The notes below the pieces were generated by a model that saw only the letters and a program-made list of their open reading frames with translations, had not been told where the DNA came from and searched no databases. Source: Alicyclobacillus sp. (lineage in GTDB: Bacteria; Bacillota; Bacilli; Alicyclobacillales; Alicyclobacillaceae). From it: 64,000 nucleotides of DNA. The DNA lies in the NCBI GenBank assembly GCA_023511295.1, contig JAIMBT010000016.1:36389-100388 (forward strand). Direction: 5' to 3'. A program made the translations under genes and the position numbers. Shown one piece after another: positions 43,565-53,304 of this stretch (position 1 is its first letter; every line of letters starts with the position of its first letter).

Positions 43565-45737
43565 CGACTGGACCGCGGCCAGCGTCCGGCACCATCCGGC
43601 CTTCCGGCTCGCTCTTGGCGGCTTGTGCGCGATTTGGCTGTACGCCTGGCTGCCGACCATGGAGCAACTGGGCGTGTTGCGCGGTGCAGGGTCATTCACA
43701 TGGGTCCTTGTCGTCCTCGCGCTCGGCCAAGCGGTGCGGTGGCGTTGGCTGCGCGGTGCAGCCGCTGTCTTGGTCAGCGCACTCTACGTCGTCTACTGGT
43801 ATGGACCAAGTCACGGGATGGCGCTCAGCCGTCTGGGTCAGGCGAGCTGGGCCCAACTGGGACTCGCGCTCGGGGGGTCCCTGGAAGATCCGTTCCAGAC
43901 AGAACTGTTCCTGCTTATCCTCTGCGCGCTGTTCTGGCTCGTCACGTACGCGGTGAAGCATCCGCGCCTGTGGGCGTTTTACACCTTCCTGTCTGTGCTG
44001 GTGCTCGGCATCATCGACGGGAACACGGACGTGCACCCGAACGGATCGATTGTCACTCAACTGGTGCTGTTCGTGGCTGTGCTCGGCTTGCTTCAATTCC
44101 ACCGCTTCTCCAGCCAACTGATCTGGGGCGGACGGCCGGTGCTCCGCTTCTTTGTGCCGCTGGCCGCGCTGCTGGCCGTCGCCTGCGGCGTCGGACTCTC
44201 TGTTCCCAAACCGGGCCCGGTATGGGCAGATCCCCTGGCCAGGTTTGACCACGGCCACAACGGGGCGGGTCCGGGGCTGCGCCAGATTGGCTACCAAATG
44301 GACAACAGCCGCCTCGGCGGATCGTTCGTGCAGAACCACACACCCGTCCTGGCGGTCGTTACGAAAAATCCCGTATACCTGCGCGGCCAGGTGTTCACGT
44401 ATTACACGGGCCACGGTTGGCTACCGCCGAACCCGCATACGCAGACGGTGGCGGTTCATCAGCCGCTTCTGCCGGACGCGCGTCAGGTGATTGGCGAACT
44501 GCACCTGGACAAGGTCACCGCTCACATCACGGTGCTGTCCAACAGCCTTCACGTGCCCATCCGCTTCACGCCGTACGAGGCGAGCGAGGTCACCGCTGAT
44601 TCCGCCGCGAACCCGGGACTCGGCGTCGACTTCACGGACGACACCATCACCGGTGCGCCGCTTCGGCAGGGGGAGACGTACACCGTCCAGAGCGAAGTGC
44701 TGGAGCCGCCCGACGCCGTGCTCGCGGCGCTGCCGGCCCTACCGGCCGACCACGCCTCCGCATTTCCCACGGACATACAACTGAACGACCTGCAACTTCC
44801 CAGCTCGTTGCCGCCGGAGGTGCGAGAGCTGGCTGTGCAACTGACGCAGGGGATGACGTCCGAATACGACATGGTCGAGGCCATCGAGAACTACCTGAAG
44901 TTCAACTACACCTACGCCACGGACGGCATCCCGGTGCCTGGGCGGAACCAGGACTATGTCGACCAGTTCTTGTTCGACACGAAGAAGGGGTACTGCAACA
45001 ACTTCTCCTCGGCGATGGCTGTGCTGCTGCGGTCCATCGGTATCCCGACGCGCTGGGTCACCGGGTTCGCCCCAGGGACGATGGATCCCGCGTATCAAGG
45101 CAGTGAAGACCGATTTGTCGTCACAAACGCCGACGCGCACTCGTGGGTCGAGGTCTATTTTCCGGTTGCGGGATGGATACCGTTTGATCCGACCCCGAAC
45201 TTCGATATGACCTTCAGCCCGGCGCCGGTCGACAACCCGCCCACGCCGGCTCCGGCGAAGCCGCAGCCGCCGTTGCCGCCGGCCAAGCTGCAGCCGCCGA
45301 CGCCGCCTTCGACAACCGGGAGCGCGGCGGCCACACCGACCGTGGCTTGGGGGCGACTGGCGGCGTGGGCAGGCGGTGTTGCGGGCGCCATCGTGTTGGT
45401 CGGATTGCTGCTCCTCTGGCGATTCCGCTACCAGGTGCAGGACTGGCACCACTTGCGCCGCTGGCGCCGCGATACGCCGGACGAGATGACGGCGGCCGTA
45501 CAGCACCTGCTGCGGTTGCTGCGCCACTTCGGCGAGCTGCGGCGTCCGTCGCCGACGTTGCGCGACCTCGCTGGCCTGGCGCGCGCCTACGACATCGGTG
45601 AGGCGGAGTTCCGGCAGTTGGTTCAGACCTTCGAGCAACTCGCCTACGGCACAACACCGCCTGCGACCTCCGCGGTGCAGGACGCACGGGAGACGTGGCG
45701 GACGTGGGTGCGGCGCATCCTGCAGCGTGGACGTTGA
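43542..45737 (+). CDS. TgpA-like transmembrane transglutaminase
   Basis: A 731-residue membrane enzyme. The first ~215 residues hold about six membrane segments, then an extracellular transglutaminase-like domain with the triad Cys485 (in KKGYCNNFSS), His533 (in NADAHSWVEVYF) and Asp549 (in WIPFDPTPNF). A Pro/Ala-rich linker, one more membrane helix near 605-630 and a DUF4129-like cytoplasmic tail follow. ATG at 43542 follows AGGAGGG. Transglutaminase or peptidase activity on the cell surface is inferred. Confidence 0.92.
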   Translation: MQHTAPSDDWTAASVRHHPAFRLALGGLCAIWLYAWLPTMEQLGVLRGAGSFTWVLVVLALGQAVRWRWLRGAAAVLVSALYVVYWYGPSHGMALSRLGQASWAQLGLALGGSLEDPFQTELFLLILCALFWLVTYAVKHPRLWAFYTFLSVLVLGIIDGNTDVHPNGSIVTQLVLFVAVLGLLQFHRFSSQLIWGGRPVLRFFVPLAALLAVACGVGLSVPKPGPVWADPLARFDHGHNGAGPGLRQIGYQMDNSRLGGSFVQNHTPVLAVVTKNPVYLRGQVFTYYTGHGWLPPNPHTQTVAVHQPLLPDARQVIGELHLDKVTAHITVLSNSLHVPIRFTPYEASEVTADSAANPGLGVDFTDDTITGAPLRQGETYTVQSEVLEPPDAVLAALPALPADHASAFPTDIQLNDLQLPSSLPPEVRELAVQLTQGMTSEYDMVEAIENYLKFNYTYATDGIPVPGRNQDYVDQFLFDTKKGYCNNFSSAMAVLLRSIGIPTRWVTGFAPGTMDPAYQGSEDRFVVTNADAHSWVEVYFPVAGWIPFDPTPNFDMTFSPAPVDNPPTPAPAKPQPPLPPAKLQPPTPPSTTGSAAATPTVAWGRLAAWAGGVAGAIVLVGLLLLWRFRYQVQDWHHLRRWRRDTPDEMTAAVQHLLRLLRHFGELRRPSPTLRDLAGLARAYDIGEAEFRQLVQTFEQLAYGTTPPATSAVQDARETWRTWVRRILQRGR

Positions 45738-45808
45738 TGGCAGGTGTGAACGAATCCACTGGCGCCTATCGGTGATCTTGGCAGAAATCCGAACAATAAA
45801 CTGACGTG

Positions 45809-45838
45809 TTGACGAATTGGTCGAGGTCAAGCTAGAAT
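45809..45838 (+). promoter_or_regulatory. sigma-A promoter of the purine cluster
   Basis: TTGACG at 45809-45814 and TAGAAT at 45833-45838 with an 18-bp spacer. Transcription would start about 10 nt before the riboswitch aptamer. Confidence 0.75.
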
Positions 45839-45854
45839 GAGGTCGAATCAGCGC

Positions 45855-45927
45855 GACTCGTATAACGCCAGGGATATGGCCTGGCAGTCTCTACCGGGCA
45901 ACCGTAAATTGCCTGACTACGAGGACA
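45855..45927 (+). ncRNA. purine riboswitch, guanine type
   Basis: The three-way junction is clear: P1 from CTCGTA (45857-45862) with TACGAG (45918-45923), P2 GCCAGG/CCTGGC with the loop GATATGG, J2/3 containing GTCTCTA, P3 GGGCA/TGCCT with the loop ACCGTAAAT, and GACTACG in J3/1. The C in GACTA at the specificity position indicates guanine/hypoxanthine rather than adenine binding. It precedes guaA, pbuG and the pur genes. Confidence 0.97.
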
Positions 45928-45947
45928 GCGCCGGGTGAGGCCGTGCG

Positions 45948-46018
45948 ACCCGGCACCTCGTATGACGTTTAGGGCCTTGGTGACCCTAACCACGACGAGG
46001 TGCCGGGTTGTTGTTTTT
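45948..46018 (+). terminator. riboswitch expression platform: terminator
   Basis: ACCCGGCACCTCGT (45948-45961) pairs with ACGAGGTGCCGGGT (45995-46008) around a smaller inner hairpin TTAGGG/CCCTAA, then TGTTGTTTTT. The 5' arm CCTCGTA can instead pair with TACGAGG of the P1 3' strand (45918-45924), giving an antiterminator. Guanine binding stabilises P1, frees the terminator arm and should stop transcription: an off-switch. Confidence 0.92.
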
Positions 46019-46113
46019 CGCGGCGAAGGGGTCGACCGCTTCGCTCGAAGCGGTATGCCAGCGGTTCGCCCGCGCCGAAGCTGCGGCGAGCCTGAGAAAG
46101 GAAGTGGTGGTCC

Positions 46114-47652
46114 GTGTCGGACAAGGAGACCGTCGTTGTCCTCGATTTCGGCGGACAGTACAACCAACTGATTGCGCGGCGCATTCGCGAGCTGCAGGTG
46201 TTTTCCGAACTCGTTCCGTTTTCCGTAACAGCGGACGAACTGCGCTCGCGCAACCTCAGGGGGATTGTCTTCAGTGGCGGCCCCAACAGCGTGTTCGGCC
46301 AAGGAGCGCCCGATGTCGACCCGGCCATCTTTGAACTCGGCGTGCCCATCCTCGGCATTTGCTACGGGATGCAGCTCATGGCGAAGCGGTACAACGCCCG
46401 CGTCGAGCGGGGGCACGTGCGGGAGTACGGCCGAGCCTCCCTCGTCGTGGAGTCGGCCGAGAACCCGCTGTTCACCGGCCTGCCGACCGAACAGCAGGTG
46501 TGGATGAGCCACAGTGACGCCGTCGTCGAAGCTCCCGCTGGGTTCCGGGTCGACGCGGTGACGCCGTCTGGTACCATCGCGGCGATGAGCGCACCCGACC
46601 GGCAGCTGTACGCCGTCCAGTTCCACCCGGAGGTTCGCCACAGCGTGCACGGCCAGGCGATGCTGCGGCACTTTCTCTACGACGTGTGCGGGTGCCACGG
46701 CGGTTGGACGATGGAGTCCCTGGTGGACTCCGCCGTCTCCGAGATCCGTGCGCGGGTCGGCAATGACCGCGTGTTGTGCGCACTCTCCGGCGGCGTCGAC
46801 TCGTCTGTCGCTGCGGCGCTCGTGCACCGCGCAGTGGGCCAGCAGCTCACTGCCGTGTTTGTCGATCACGGCCTGCTCCGCAAAGGCGAATCGGATGCCG
46901 TCATGTCGACGCTTGGCGGTCAACTCGGCATGGACGTGGTCCGCGTGGACGCGTCCGCCCGGTTTCTCGACAAGCTGGTCGGCATCTCGGACCCGGAAGT
47001 CAAGCGAAAGCGGATTGGCGAGGAATTCATCCGCGTCTTCGAAGCGGAGTCCGCGAAGTACGGGCCCTTCCGGTACCTGGTGCAGGGAACGCTCTACACC
47101 GACATTGTCGAGAGTGGAACCGCCACGGCCGCGACCATCAAGTCACACCACAACGTCGGTGGCCTGCCGGAAGACGTCGAGTTCGAGATTGTGGAGCCGC
47201 TGAAGGAACTGTTCAAGGATGAAGTGCGGGCGTTGGGACGGGTCCTTGGGTTGCCAGAGGCGCTGGTGTGGCGGCAGCCATTCCCGGGACCGGGCCTCGC
47301 CATTCGCATCATCGGAGAGGTGACGCCGGAGCGTTTGCACGTCGTCCGCGAGGCAGACGCCGTCCTCCGGGATGAGGTGGCGCGCTCCGGATTGGAACGG
47401 GAGATTTGGCAGTACTTTGCTGTTTTGCCCGGCGTTCGCAGCGTCGGCGTCATGGGCGACGAGCGCACCTACGCGGAGACCGTGGTCATCCGCGCCGTGA
47501 CGTCGGAGGAGGGCATGACCGCCGATTGGGCGCGCATCCCGTACGACGTGCTGGAGCGGATCTCGACACGCATCGTCAACGAGGTCCCGCAGGTGAATCG
47601 CGTCGTGTACGACATCACGTCGAAGCCGCCGGCGACGATTGAGTGGGAATGA
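46114..47652 (+). CDS. guaA: GMP synthase (glutamine-hydrolysing)
   Basis: Converts XMP to GMP with glutamine and ATP. The 512-residue protein has the glutaminase domain ([16 protein letters not shown], nucleophile Cys in [18 protein letters not shown]), the PP-loop ATPase domain ([14 protein letters not shown]) and the C-terminal dimerisation domain ([16 protein letters not shown]). The start is GTG at 46114, about 10 nt from AAGGAAG. It is the first gene after the guanine riboswitch, so GMP formation should be shut down when guanine is plentiful. Confidence 0.97.
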   Translation: MSDKETVVVLDFGGQYNQLIARRIRELQVFSELVPFSVTADELRSRNLRGIVFSGGPNSVFGQGAPDVDPAIFELGVPILGICYGMQLMAKRYNARVERGHVREYGRASLVVESAENPLFTGLPTEQQVWMSHSDAVVEAPAGFRVDAVTPSGTIAAMSAPDRQLYAVQFHPEVRHSVHGQAMLRHFLYDVCGCHGGWTMESLVDSAVSEIRARVGNDRVLCALSGGVDSSVAAALVHRAVGQQLTAVFVDHGLLRKGESDAVMSTLGGQLGMDVVRVDASARFLDKLVGISDPEVKRKRIGEEFIRVFEAESAKYGPFRYLVQGTLYTDIVESGTATAATIKSHHNVGGLPEDVEFEIVEPLKELFKDEVRALGRVLGLPEALVWRQPFPGPGLAIRIIGEVTPERLHVVREADAVLRDEVARSGLEREIWQYFAVLPGVRSVGVMGDERTYAETVVIRAVTSEEGMTADWARIPYDVLERISTRIVNEVPQVNRVVYDITSKPPATIEWE

Positions 47653-47744
47653 CCGACCTGGAACAGGCGCCGGTGAACGCATCGGCCCCGGCCAGTGCGG
47701 CGAACGAACGGATGGGATAGATACCTGGAAGAGGAGGAACGCTC

Positions 47745-49091
47745 GTGTTCCATTTGCGTGAGCACAACACGCGGGTCAGCACCGAGATCATGGCCGGTGT
47801 GACCACCTTTATGACGATGGCGTACATTCTGTTCGTCAACCCGTCCGTCCTGAGCGGGGCGGGGATGGACCCGACGGCCGTGTTTCTTGCGACCTGCGTC
47901 GGCGCTGGAATTGTCACCTTGATGATGGGCTTCTTCGTCAACTACCCGATTGCACTCGCGCCCGGCATGGGCCTGAACGCCTACTTCGCGACGGTCGCAG
48001 CCACGCACGGGGGGCAGATGACGTGGCCGACCGCGCTGGGTTGCGTGTTTATCTCCGGTATCGTGTTCATCATCCTGACGGTCACCAAGATCCGGCAGCT
48101 GTTGGTGGTCGCGGTGCCCGATTCACTGAAAGCCGCCATCACCGTCGGCATCGGCCTGTTCATCACCATCATCGGCTTCAAGGACGGCGGGCTGATGACG
48201 ATGCACTTCTTCGGGGGCCCGGTTCACAACACCCTCATCACGGTGAGCGACAACTGGCTTCCGGACATCGGCAGCTTGCACAGTGCCAGCGTGGTTCTGA
48301 CCTTCATCGGTTTACTCGTGATTGGCGCCCTTATGGCCCTGCGCGTACCCGGCGCCATCCTGATTGGCATCCTCGTCACGACGCTGATTGGCATCCCGAT
48401 GGGCGTCACGGACCTCAGCGCATTGCACGGCGCCAGCTGGGTGCCGGATTTCTCGAAGATGAAGTTCGCGGCCTTTGACCTGCCGAGCGTCTTTCACTAC
48501 GGCCTTGTCAGCGCGTTGTTTACCTTCACCTTCGTGGAGCTGTTCGACACGTTTGGCACGCTCGTCGGCACGGCCAGCAAGGCTGGGCTGCTCGAAGGTG
48601 ACGAAGGCCACCGCCGGCTTGGCCGCGCGATGCTCGTCGACGCGACCGGCGTCAGCCTGGGCGCGCTGTTCGGGACCAGCACCATCACCGCGTTCGTAGA
48701 GAGTGGGTCCGGGATTGCAGCCGGCGGGCGCACCGGCCTCACCTCGACGACGGTCGGCGTGCTGTTCTTGCTCAGCCTGTTCATCGCCCCCTTGGCCGGC
48801 ATCATTCCGAGTTCGGCCACGGCCCCGGCGCTGATTGTCGTCGGCGTGCTGATGATGAGCGCCGTCCGCAACATCGAGTGGGACAACATCGGTTTGGCGC
48901 TGCCGGCCTTCCTGGCCATCATCACGATGCCGCTCACGTACAGCATCTCGAACGGTATCGCGGTCGGTTTCACGTTCTTTGTCGTCATCAACCTCATCCT
49001 CATGATTTTCCGGCGCGAACACACCAAGATTCACTGGCTGATGTACATCATCGTGGTGCTCGCCCTCTGGCGCTACATCTTCTACGTCTGA
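47745..49091 (+). CDS. pbuG: guanine/hypoxanthine permease, NCS2 family
   Basis: A 448-residue purine base transporter of the AzgA-like NCS2 group. [52 protein letters not shown] and EMFDTFGTL-like [13 protein letters not shown] are typical of guanine/hypoxanthine permeases such as PbuG. GTG at 47745 follows GAGGAGG. It is 92 bp after guaA with no riboswitch of its own, whereas B. subtilis pbuG has one. A hairpin follows it. Confidence 0.92.
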   Translation: MFHLREHNTRVSTEIMAGVTTFMTMAYILFVNPSVLSGAGMDPTAVFLATCVGAGIVTLMMGFFVNYPIALAPGMGLNAYFATVAATHGGQMTWPTALGCVFISGIVFIILTVTKIRQLLVVAVPDSLKAAITVGIGLFITIIGFKDGGLMTMHFFGGPVHNTLITVSDNWLPDIGSLHSASVVLTFIGLLVIGALMALRVPGAILIGILVTTLIGIPMGVTDLSALHGASWVPDFSKMKFAAFDLPSVFHYGLVSALFTFTFVELFDTFGTLVGTASKAGLLEGDEGHRRLGRAMLVDATGVSLGALFGTSTITAFVESGSGIAAGGRTGLTSTTVGVLFLLSLFIAPLAGIIPSSATAPALIVVGVLMMSAVRNIEWDNIGLALPAFLAIITMPLTYSISNGIAVGFTFFVVINLILMIFRREHTKIHWLMYIIVVLALWRYIFYV

Positions 49092-49098
49092 TGACCGC

Positions 49099-49127
49099 CG
49101 GCCCGCGTGGAACCGCCGCGCGGGCCG
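49099..49127 (+). terminator. hairpin between pbuG and purE
   Basis: CGGCCCGCG (49099-49107) pairs with CGCGGGCCG (49119-49127), followed by CTGCTTTTCC. It may terminate part of the riboswitch-controlled transcript before purE; no promoter was visible between it and purE. Confidence 0.5.
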
Positions 49128-49176
49128 CTGCTTTTCCGCTCACCCTGTGCGACATCCTGAGGAAAGAGGTGGTTGG

Positions 49177-49689
49177 ATGTCTACCTCCATGGACAACCCG
49201 CGAGTCGGCGTGGTGATGGGCAGCACGTCCGACTGGCAGACCATGCAGCACACCTGCGCCGTCCTCGACGAACTGGCCGTTCCGTACGAAGCTCGCGTCG
49301 TCTCTGCGCACCGCACCCCGGAGGAGATGCTCCGTTACGCTCAGACGGCCGCAGACCGCGGACTCCGCGTGATTGTCGCAGGCGCAGGCGGGGCCGCGCA
49401 TCTGCCGGGGATGATTGCGGCGAGTACCTTGCTGCCCGTGATTGGCGTGCCCGTCCAATCCGCGGCCCTACAGGGCCTCGATTCCCTTCTGTCGATTGTG
49501 CAGATGCCGGGCGGCGTCCCGGTTGCGACGGTGGCCATTGGCAAGGCGGGCGCCACGAATGCGGGGCTGCTTGCCGCGCAGATGCTGGCCTTGACCGATG
49601 CGCCGCTTCTCGCCCGGTTGCAGCAGCGGCGCGAGGCGATGCGTCAAGCCGTGATGGAGGCAGGTGAGTTGCACCGTGATACGCCGTGA
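49177..49689 (+). CDS. purE: N5-carboxyaminoimidazole ribonucleotide mutase
   Basis: Moves the carboxylate of N5-CAIR to give CAIR in purine synthesis. The 170-residue protein has [42 protein letters not shown] and [22 protein letters not shown], the bacterial class I PurE pattern. ATG at 49177 follows GAGGTGG; ATG 49189 is possible. It overlaps purK by 14 nt and opens the de novo purine block. Confidence 0.96.
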   Translation: MSTSMDNPRVGVVMGSTSDWQTMQHTCAVLDELAVPYEARVVSAHRTPEEMLRYAQTAADRGLRVIVAGAGGAAHLPGMIAASTLLPVIGVPVQSAALQGLDSLLSIVQMPGGVPVATVAIGKAGATNAGLLAAQMLALTDAPLLARLQQRREAMRQAVMEAGELHRDTP

Positions 49690-50914
49690 ACAAGCCGGGC
49701 CGCTCCGGCCGGGATGTACCATCGGCATCCTCGGCGGCGGGCAACTGGGGCGGATGGTCGCCCTGGAGGCGAAGCGGATGGGCTATCGCGTCGTGACGCT
49801 CGATCCCGTCCCCGACTGCCCATGCGGGCAGATTGCGGACGACCAGGTGGTGGCCGCGTACACGGACGTCGCCGCCGCGCAAGCCTTCGCAGCGCGCTGT
49901 GACGTCGTCCTCTACGAGTTCGAAGACGTCGACGACGCCGTCGTCGCGGCCATCGAAGCCGAGGTTTCCGTCCCGCAGGGCAGCCGTCTGCTCGCCGTCA
50001 CCCGCCACCGGCTGCGGGAGAAACTGGCTTTAACAGCAGCCGGTGTCGCGGTGGCACCGTCCCGTCCCATCCGCACGGCAGCCGACCTGCGAAACGCGGC
50101 CACGGAACTCGGCCTGCCCCTGATTGTCAAGACCACCACCGGAGGGTATGACGGCAAAGGACAGTGGGAGGTGCCTCCCGGCTCGAACCTCGACGCGGTC
50201 TGGGCGGAGCTGGCCCGTGCGCTGCCGAACGAGGGTATTGACGGCGGGCAGACCGACGATGCGCCGGTTGCAGCCGCGGCCGTCGATGCCCCGCTCATCG
50301 CCGAAGCCAAGGTGCCCTTCGTCTGCGAAGCGTCGGTCGTCGTCGCGCGAAATTCGGCCGGCGACGTACGCTGTTTTCCGCTCGCCGAGAATGTTCACGT
50401 GGACCACATCCTCCATTTGTCCATCTGCCCTGCGCGCGTCCCGGACGCGGTGCAGGCGGAGGCAGAGCGGGTGGCGGTGCGGGTCGCGGAGCACCTGCAG
50501 GTGGTGGGGTTGCTCGCCGTCGAGATGTTCGTCCTCGACGACGGGCGCGTCCTGGTCAACGAGCTCGCGCCGCGGCCGCACAATTCCGGCCACTACACGA
50601 TGGATGCCTGCGTCACGTCTCAGTTTGAGCAGTTGGTCCGCATCGTCTGCGGCCTGCCGCTCGGCAGCACCCGGCTGTTGACACCGGTGGTGATGGGCAA
50701 CCTGCTTGGCAAGCACCTGCCGGCGTTGCAGCGGGCGCTGTCCGCGTGGCCCGATACCTTCAAGCTCCACCTCTACGGGAAGGCGGAGGCCCGGCCACAG
50801 CGGAAGATGGGACACGTCAACGTGATTGCGCCATCGACGTCGGAGGCGCTGCGGGAGATGGAGGCCAGCGGCATTTGGGAATCCGCTTTGCAAACGGGAG
50901 GGACGATGCAGTGA
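49676..50914 (+). CDS. purK: N5-carboxyaminoimidazole ribonucleotide synthase
   Basis: ATP-dependent carboxylation of AIR with bicarbonate to N5-CAIR, the substrate of PurE. The 412-residue ATP-grasp protein begins near [22 protein letters not shown] and has [39 protein letters not shown] landmarks. I chose GTG at 49676, 8 nt from AGGTGAG; GTG at 49664 is too close to its ribosome site. It overlaps purB by 4 nt (GTGA). Confidence 0.95.
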   Translation: MIRREQAGPLRPGCTIGILGGGQLGRMVALEAKRMGYRVVTLDPVPDCPCGQIADDQVVAAYTDVAAAQAFAARCDVVLYEFEDVDDAVVAAIEAEVSVPQGSRLLAVTRHRLREKLALTAAGVAVAPSRPIRTAADLRNAATELGLPLIVKTTTGGYDGKGQWEVPPGSNLDAVWAELARALPNEGIDGGQTDDAPVAAAAVDAPLIAEAKVPFVCEASVVVARNSAGDVRCFPLAENVHVDHILHLSICPARVPDAVQAEAERVAVRVAEHLQVVGLLAVEMFVLDDGRVLVNELAPRPHNSGHYTMDACVTSQFEQLVRIVCGLPLGSTRLLTPVVMGNLLGKHLPALQRALSAWPDTFKLHLYGKAEARPQRKMGHVNVIAPSTSEALREMEASGIWESALQTGGTMQ

Positions 50915-52227
50915 TAGATCGGTACACGCGGCCGGAGATGGCCGCCATGTGGACGATGGAAGCGCGGTTTCGGTGGTGGCTGGAGGTGGAAATTCTCAGT
51001 TGTGAGGCCTGGTCGCGTCTCGGCGTCATACCGCCGGAGGACGTGCGCCTCATCCGCGAGCGCGCGCGCTTCGACGTCGACCGCGTGCTCGAGATTGAGC
51101 GGGAGACCCGCCACGACGTGGTCGCTTTCACGCGGGCTGTGTCGGAGTCGCTCGGTCCGGAGCGCAAGTGGGTGCACTACGGACTCACGTCCACGGACGT
51201 CGTGGACACAGCCCTCGCTGCGCAGTTGCAGGCCGTCACGAAGGTCCTGCGGCAGGACCTGGAACAGCTGATGGAGACGCTCGCGAACCTGGCACGTGCG
51301 CACAAGTACACGCTGATGATGGGGCGCACCCACGGGGTGCACGCGGAGCCCACCACCTTCGGGCTGAAGGTCGCGCTCTGGTACGCCGAGATGACCCGCA
51401 ACCTGGAGCGTCTCGACAGCGCGTCCGAGCGAATCCGCTACGGTAAGATCTCGGGGGCTGTGGGGACCTACGCCAATGTCGATCCGGCGGTCGAACAGTA
51501 CGTGTGCGAACAGCTCGGGCTGAAGCCGGCGCCCATCAGTACGCAGACGTTGCAGCGAGATCGGCACGCGGAGTACCTGTTTGTCCTCGCTCTCATCGGC
51601 ACATCGCTGGACAAGATTGCAACGGAGATCCGCGGCTTGCAGAAGTCGGAGATCCGCGAGTTGGAGGAACCGTTTTACAAGGGCCAGAAAGGCTCGTCGG
51701 CGATGCCGCACAAACGCAACCCGGTCTCGTGCGAGCAGGTGAGCGGGCTCGCCCGTGTGCTGCGCGGGTACGTGGTGCCGGCGCTCGAGGATGTGCCGCT
51801 CTGGCACGAGCGCGATATCAGCCACTCGTCGGTGGAGCGGGTGATACTGCCGGACGCGACGATCTTGGTCGATTACCTGCTGCACCGCATGAACCGCATC
51901 CTCACGGACCTGCACGTGTACCCGGAGAACATGCGGCGGAACATGGAGCGCACGTACGGTTTGCCGTTCAGCCAGCAGGTTTTAAGTGCGCTCATCGGCA
52001 AGGGCGTCAGTCGCGAGGAGGCGTACGACGCCGTGCAGCCGTGCGCGATGCGGTCTTGGGAGGAAGGGCGGCCGTTCCTCGAGGTGGTCGGCGAGCATCC
52101 GCTCGTCCGCGAGTTGCTGTCTCCGGAGGAACTGGCGGCCTGCTTCAATCCGGAGGCGCACCTGAAACACGTGGATACCATCTTTACCCGTTTGGGGCTG
52201 TCGTCCGAAGCGCAGCCGGCGAGATAG
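50911..52227 (+). CDS. purB: adenylosuccinate lyase
   Basis: Cleaves SAICAR to AICAR and adenylosuccinate to AMP, releasing fumarate. The 438-residue protein has [15 protein letters not shown], the catalytic-histidine region [13 protein letters not shown], and the flexible signature loop [20 protein letters not shown] at 50911 overlaps the purK stop, with GGGAGGG about 8 nt upstream. It is followed by a 50-nt spacer and purC. Confidence 0.97.
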   Translation: MIDRYTRPEMAAMWTMEARFRWWLEVEILSCEAWSRLGVIPPEDVRLIRERARFDVDRVLEIERETRHDVVAFTRAVSESLGPERKWVHYGLTSTDVVDTALAAQLQAVTKVLRQDLEQLMETLANLARAHKYTLMMGRTHGVHAEPTTFGLKVALWYAEMTRNLERLDSASERIRYGKISGAVGTYANVDPAVEQYVCEQLGLKPAPISTQTLQRDRHAEYLFVLALIGTSLDKIATEIRGLQKSEIRELEEPFYKGQKGSSAMPHKRNPVSCEQVSGLARVLRGYVVPALEDVPLWHERDISHSSVERVILPDATILVDYLLHRMNRILTDLHVYPENMRRNMERTYGLPFSQQVLSALIGKGVSREEAYDAVQPCAMRSWEEGRPFLEVVGEHPLVRELLSPEELAACFNPEAHLKHVDTIFTRLGLSSEAQPAR

Positions 52228-52277
52228 GCGTGATGAGGCACCAGGCGTGTGAAATCCCGGCAGAGGAGTGGGTCGAT

Positions 52278-52991
52278 GTGGTGAGAGGCGAACTGCTGTA
52301 CGAAGGTAAGGCGAAGCGGGTGTACCAGACGGAGAGAGACGATGTCCTGTTGGTTTCCTACAAGGACGACGCGACGGCGTTCAACGGTCAGAAGCGCGGC
52401 ACCATCGTCGGCAAAGGCGCCATCAACAACCAGCTCAGCAACGCGTTCTTCCGGCAACTGGAGGCGAGCGGTGTACCGACCCACTGGCTGGAGGCAGTCG
52501 GGGAGCGGGAGACGTTGGTGCGACGGCTGACGATGCTGCCGATTGAGGTGGTCGTGCGCAACGTTGCGGCGGGAAGCCTGGCGAGCCGGCTCGGGTTGGA
52601 GGAGGGCGGCCGCTTCCCGCGACCCGTCGTCGAGCTGTACTACAAGCGCGACGACCTCGGGGACCCGCTTATCAACGATGACCACGCGCTGGTCCTGGGG
52701 CTTGCGACAGCCGAGGAACTGGCCGCCGTGAAGCAGATGGCCCTGCAGGTGAACGAGGTACTGCAGGGGCTCCTCGAGCGCGCCGGGATGTTGCTCGTGG
52801 ACTTCAAGCTGGAGTTTGGACGGACTGTGGACGGTCAGTTGGTCCTCGGCGACGAAATCTCCCCGGACACCTGCCGGTTCTGGGATCTTGCGACGGGCGA
52901 GCGGCTGGACAAGGACCGTTTCCGCCGCGACCTCGGCCGCGTCGAGGAAGCGTACCAAGAAGTGTTCCGACGCATCCAGGAGGTGGTCTGA
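52278..52991 (+). CDS. purC: SAICAR synthetase
   Basis: Joins CAIR and aspartate with ATP to make SAICAR. The 237-residue protein starts [15 protein letters not shown] and shows [40 protein letters not shown] and [16 protein letters not shown] at 52278 gives the normal N-terminus and has AGAGGAG 9 nt upstream; longer in-frame starts exist from 52233. It ends 1 nt before purS. Confidence 0.96.
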   Translation: MVRGELLYEGKAKRVYQTERDDVLLVSYKDDATAFNGQKRGTIVGKGAINNQLSNAFFRQLEASGVPTHWLEAVGERETLVRRLTMLPIEVVVRNVAAGSLASRLGLEEGGRFPRPVVELYYKRDDLGDPLINDDHALVLGLATAEELAAVKQMALQVNEVLQGLLERAGMLLVDFKLEFGRTVDGQLVLGDEISPDTCRFWDLATGERLDKDRFRRDLGRVEEAYQEVFRRIQEVV

Positions 52992-52992
52992 C

Positions 52993-53304
52993 GTGCGGTT
53001 CTTCGTTCAAGTCGACGTCGCGTTCAAGCCGAGTGTGTTTGATCCCCAGGGGCACGCCGTCGAACAGGCGGTCCACAGCCTCGGGTACACAACGGCGGCG
53101 GACTTTCGCATCGGCAAGTCCGTGACGTTCTCCATCGAAGCGGCCGACGAACCCGCGGCCCGGGCTGTCGTCGAGCAGATCTCCCTGCGGGTGCTCAGCA
53201 ATCCAGTGATGGAGCGGTTCACCTACCACCTGACCGCGGCGGGAGACGACTCGTCCGGGACAGATGCGGTCGCCACCCCCTCTCGGGAGGGGATACACCG
53301 ATGA
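52993..53304 (+). CDS. purS: FGAM synthetase small subunit PurS
   Basis: The small structural subunit that bridges PurL and PurQ in formylglycinamidine ribonucleotide synthetase. [28 protein letters not shown] and [14 protein letters not shown] are the family core. At 103 residues it is about 20 longer than usual, with a polar C-terminal tail ([14 protein letters not shown]). GTG at 52993 follows AGGAGGTGG. Its stop overlaps the purQL start (ATGA), which fits the need for balanced amounts of the subunits. Confidence 0.93.
   Translation: MRFFVQVDVAFKPSVFDPQGHAVEQAVHSLGYTTAADFRIGKSVTFSIEAADEPAARAVVEQISLRVLSNPVMERFTYHLTAAGDDSSGTDAVATPSREGIHR

Noticed and set aside
47653..49176. Second purine riboswitch before pbuG or purE
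   Set aside because: The 91-nt gap before pbuG and the 85-nt gap before purE contain no GACTA/ACCGTAAAT-type aptamer elements.
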